64,000 nt of DNA, taken from positions 18,738 through 82,737 of the forward strand of contig JALQPE010002026.1 of the NCBI GenBank assembly GCA_030407315.1, written 5' to 3'. The notes below the pieces were generated by a model, which was not told where the DNA came from, ran no database searches, and saw only the letters and a program-made list of their open reading frames with translations. The stretch comes from Asparagopsis taxiformis. Taxonomy: Eukaryota > Rhodophyta > Florideophyceae > Bonnemaisoniales > Bonnemaisoniaceae. A program made the position numbers and the translations under genes. Below, piece after piece: positions 63,443 to 64,000 of the stretch. Within the stretch, counting starts at the first letter, position 1, and every line of letters starts with the position of its first letter.

Positions 63443-64000
63443 GGGGCCTCAGACAGTACTGCGAGACAGTGATTTTACTGTCTGAGACAGTAAAAATCAC
63501 TATGCGGCAAATGAAAATAATGCCACACTTGGAGACAGTGATTTGCACTGTCTGGCAGACAGTACGGAACACTGTCTGCAGACAGTAAAAAAACTGTCTC
63601 ACAGTACTGTCTGAGGCAGTGATGGAGACAGTAAAAATTAATAGATTTATTCAATAGTTGGATATGATGTAATTACTGTACTGGGCAGTGTGGCGGATAG
63701 TGTTGTGTATGGGCCTAGGCAACATGGCCGGATAGTGAAATACGCTGCCTGGGACAATAGATGGAACCAACACGGTGCACTGTCCTGGGCCAGTACCTGG
63801 AGACAGTGATTTTCACTGTCCTGGCAGTACTGGAGACAGTGATTTTCACTGTCCTGGGCAATACCTGGAGGACAGTGATTTTCACTGTCCTGGGACATAC
63901 CTGTAGACAGTATTTCGTGCTGCCTTGGGCAGTACCTGTAGACAGTATTTCGTCCTGCCCTGGGCAGTACCTGTAGACAGTATTTCGTGCTGCCCTGGGC
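63443..64000. repeat. Tip of another repeat-rich element, cut by window end
   Basis: The sequence changes at about 63443 from gypsy-3 style to AT-richer DNA packed with agacagt/actgtct words. Palindromes such as gagacagtgattttactgtctgagacagtaa occur, then about 30-38-bp tandem units (ggagacagtgattttcactgtcc; cctgtagacagtatttcgt). Such subterminal arrays are typical of DNA transposon ends. Confidence 0.6.

Noticed and set aside
63129..63485. 118-aa Cys-containing frame at the gypsy-3 3' region
   Set aside because: No recognised domain, Arg/Ala bias typical of the CG-rich non-coding tail, and its end crosses into the next repeat region.

Overview
This is nuclear DNA of a eukaryote made almost entirely of mobile elements nested inside one another. 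The evidence is chromodomain Ty3/gypsy polyproteins, a Ty1/copia element with a half-tRNA primer site, a 97-nt spliceosomal intron with GTAAGT donor and TTCTAAC branch-like sequence, a SET domain, and long proteins with eukaryotic-style low-complexity linkers. The species cannot be fixed from sequence alone. A red alga, oomycete or fungus-like lineage would fit; bacteria would not. I see no ordinary housekeeping gene.

Outermost layer: a large DNA element fills 1-6569 and 36390-52219 (about 22.4 kb in the window once later insertions are removed). It carries a TNP2/CACTA-KDZ-like DDE transposase (2147-6268, -), a ParB-like/Zn-cluster/2-oxoglutarate-Fe(II) dioxygenase fusion (37479-41129, -), a DPPY-type DNA methyltransferase running into a SET domain (46421-42937, -, broken by a 1-nt frameshift), an unknown 560-aa protein (47714-49396, +) and a 562-aa protein with a possible Tudor/Agenet-like N-terminus (49534-51222, -). 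Palindromes of 115-140 bp, or 45-48-bp deletion forms, separate the genes. Some of them have matched changes in both arms. Its right end abuts a broken gypsy copy at 52219/52220. Its left end lies before the window.

Inserted into it at about 6.57 kb is a copia element (6570-36389, TSD gaact, 488-bp LTRs). The copia RNase H region is split by gypsy-1 (12148-35509, TSD gtaag, 660-bp LTRs, gag-pol with a GGGAAAC -1 frameshift site, chromodomain integrase). The 3' LTR of gypsy-1 is split in turn by a 12.5-kb DNA transposon without a visible transposase (22453-34935, TSD at, TIR CGTCTGTGTT...), whose interior is a huge imperfect inverted repeat.

Right part: a gypsy-2 fragment on the minus strand (52220-53921), nearly the same as gypsy-1, is interrupted by gypsy-3 (53922 to about 63442). 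Gypsy-3 has a 5' LTR, an intact gag and a frameshifted pol with chromodomain. The window ends in another repeat-rich element tip (63443-64000).

The main discovery candidate is the outer element. It pairs a transposase with enzymes expected to add (DNA methylase, SET) and oxidise (2OG dioxygenase) chromatin or DNA marks. This suggests a transposon that carries its own epigenetic toolkit.
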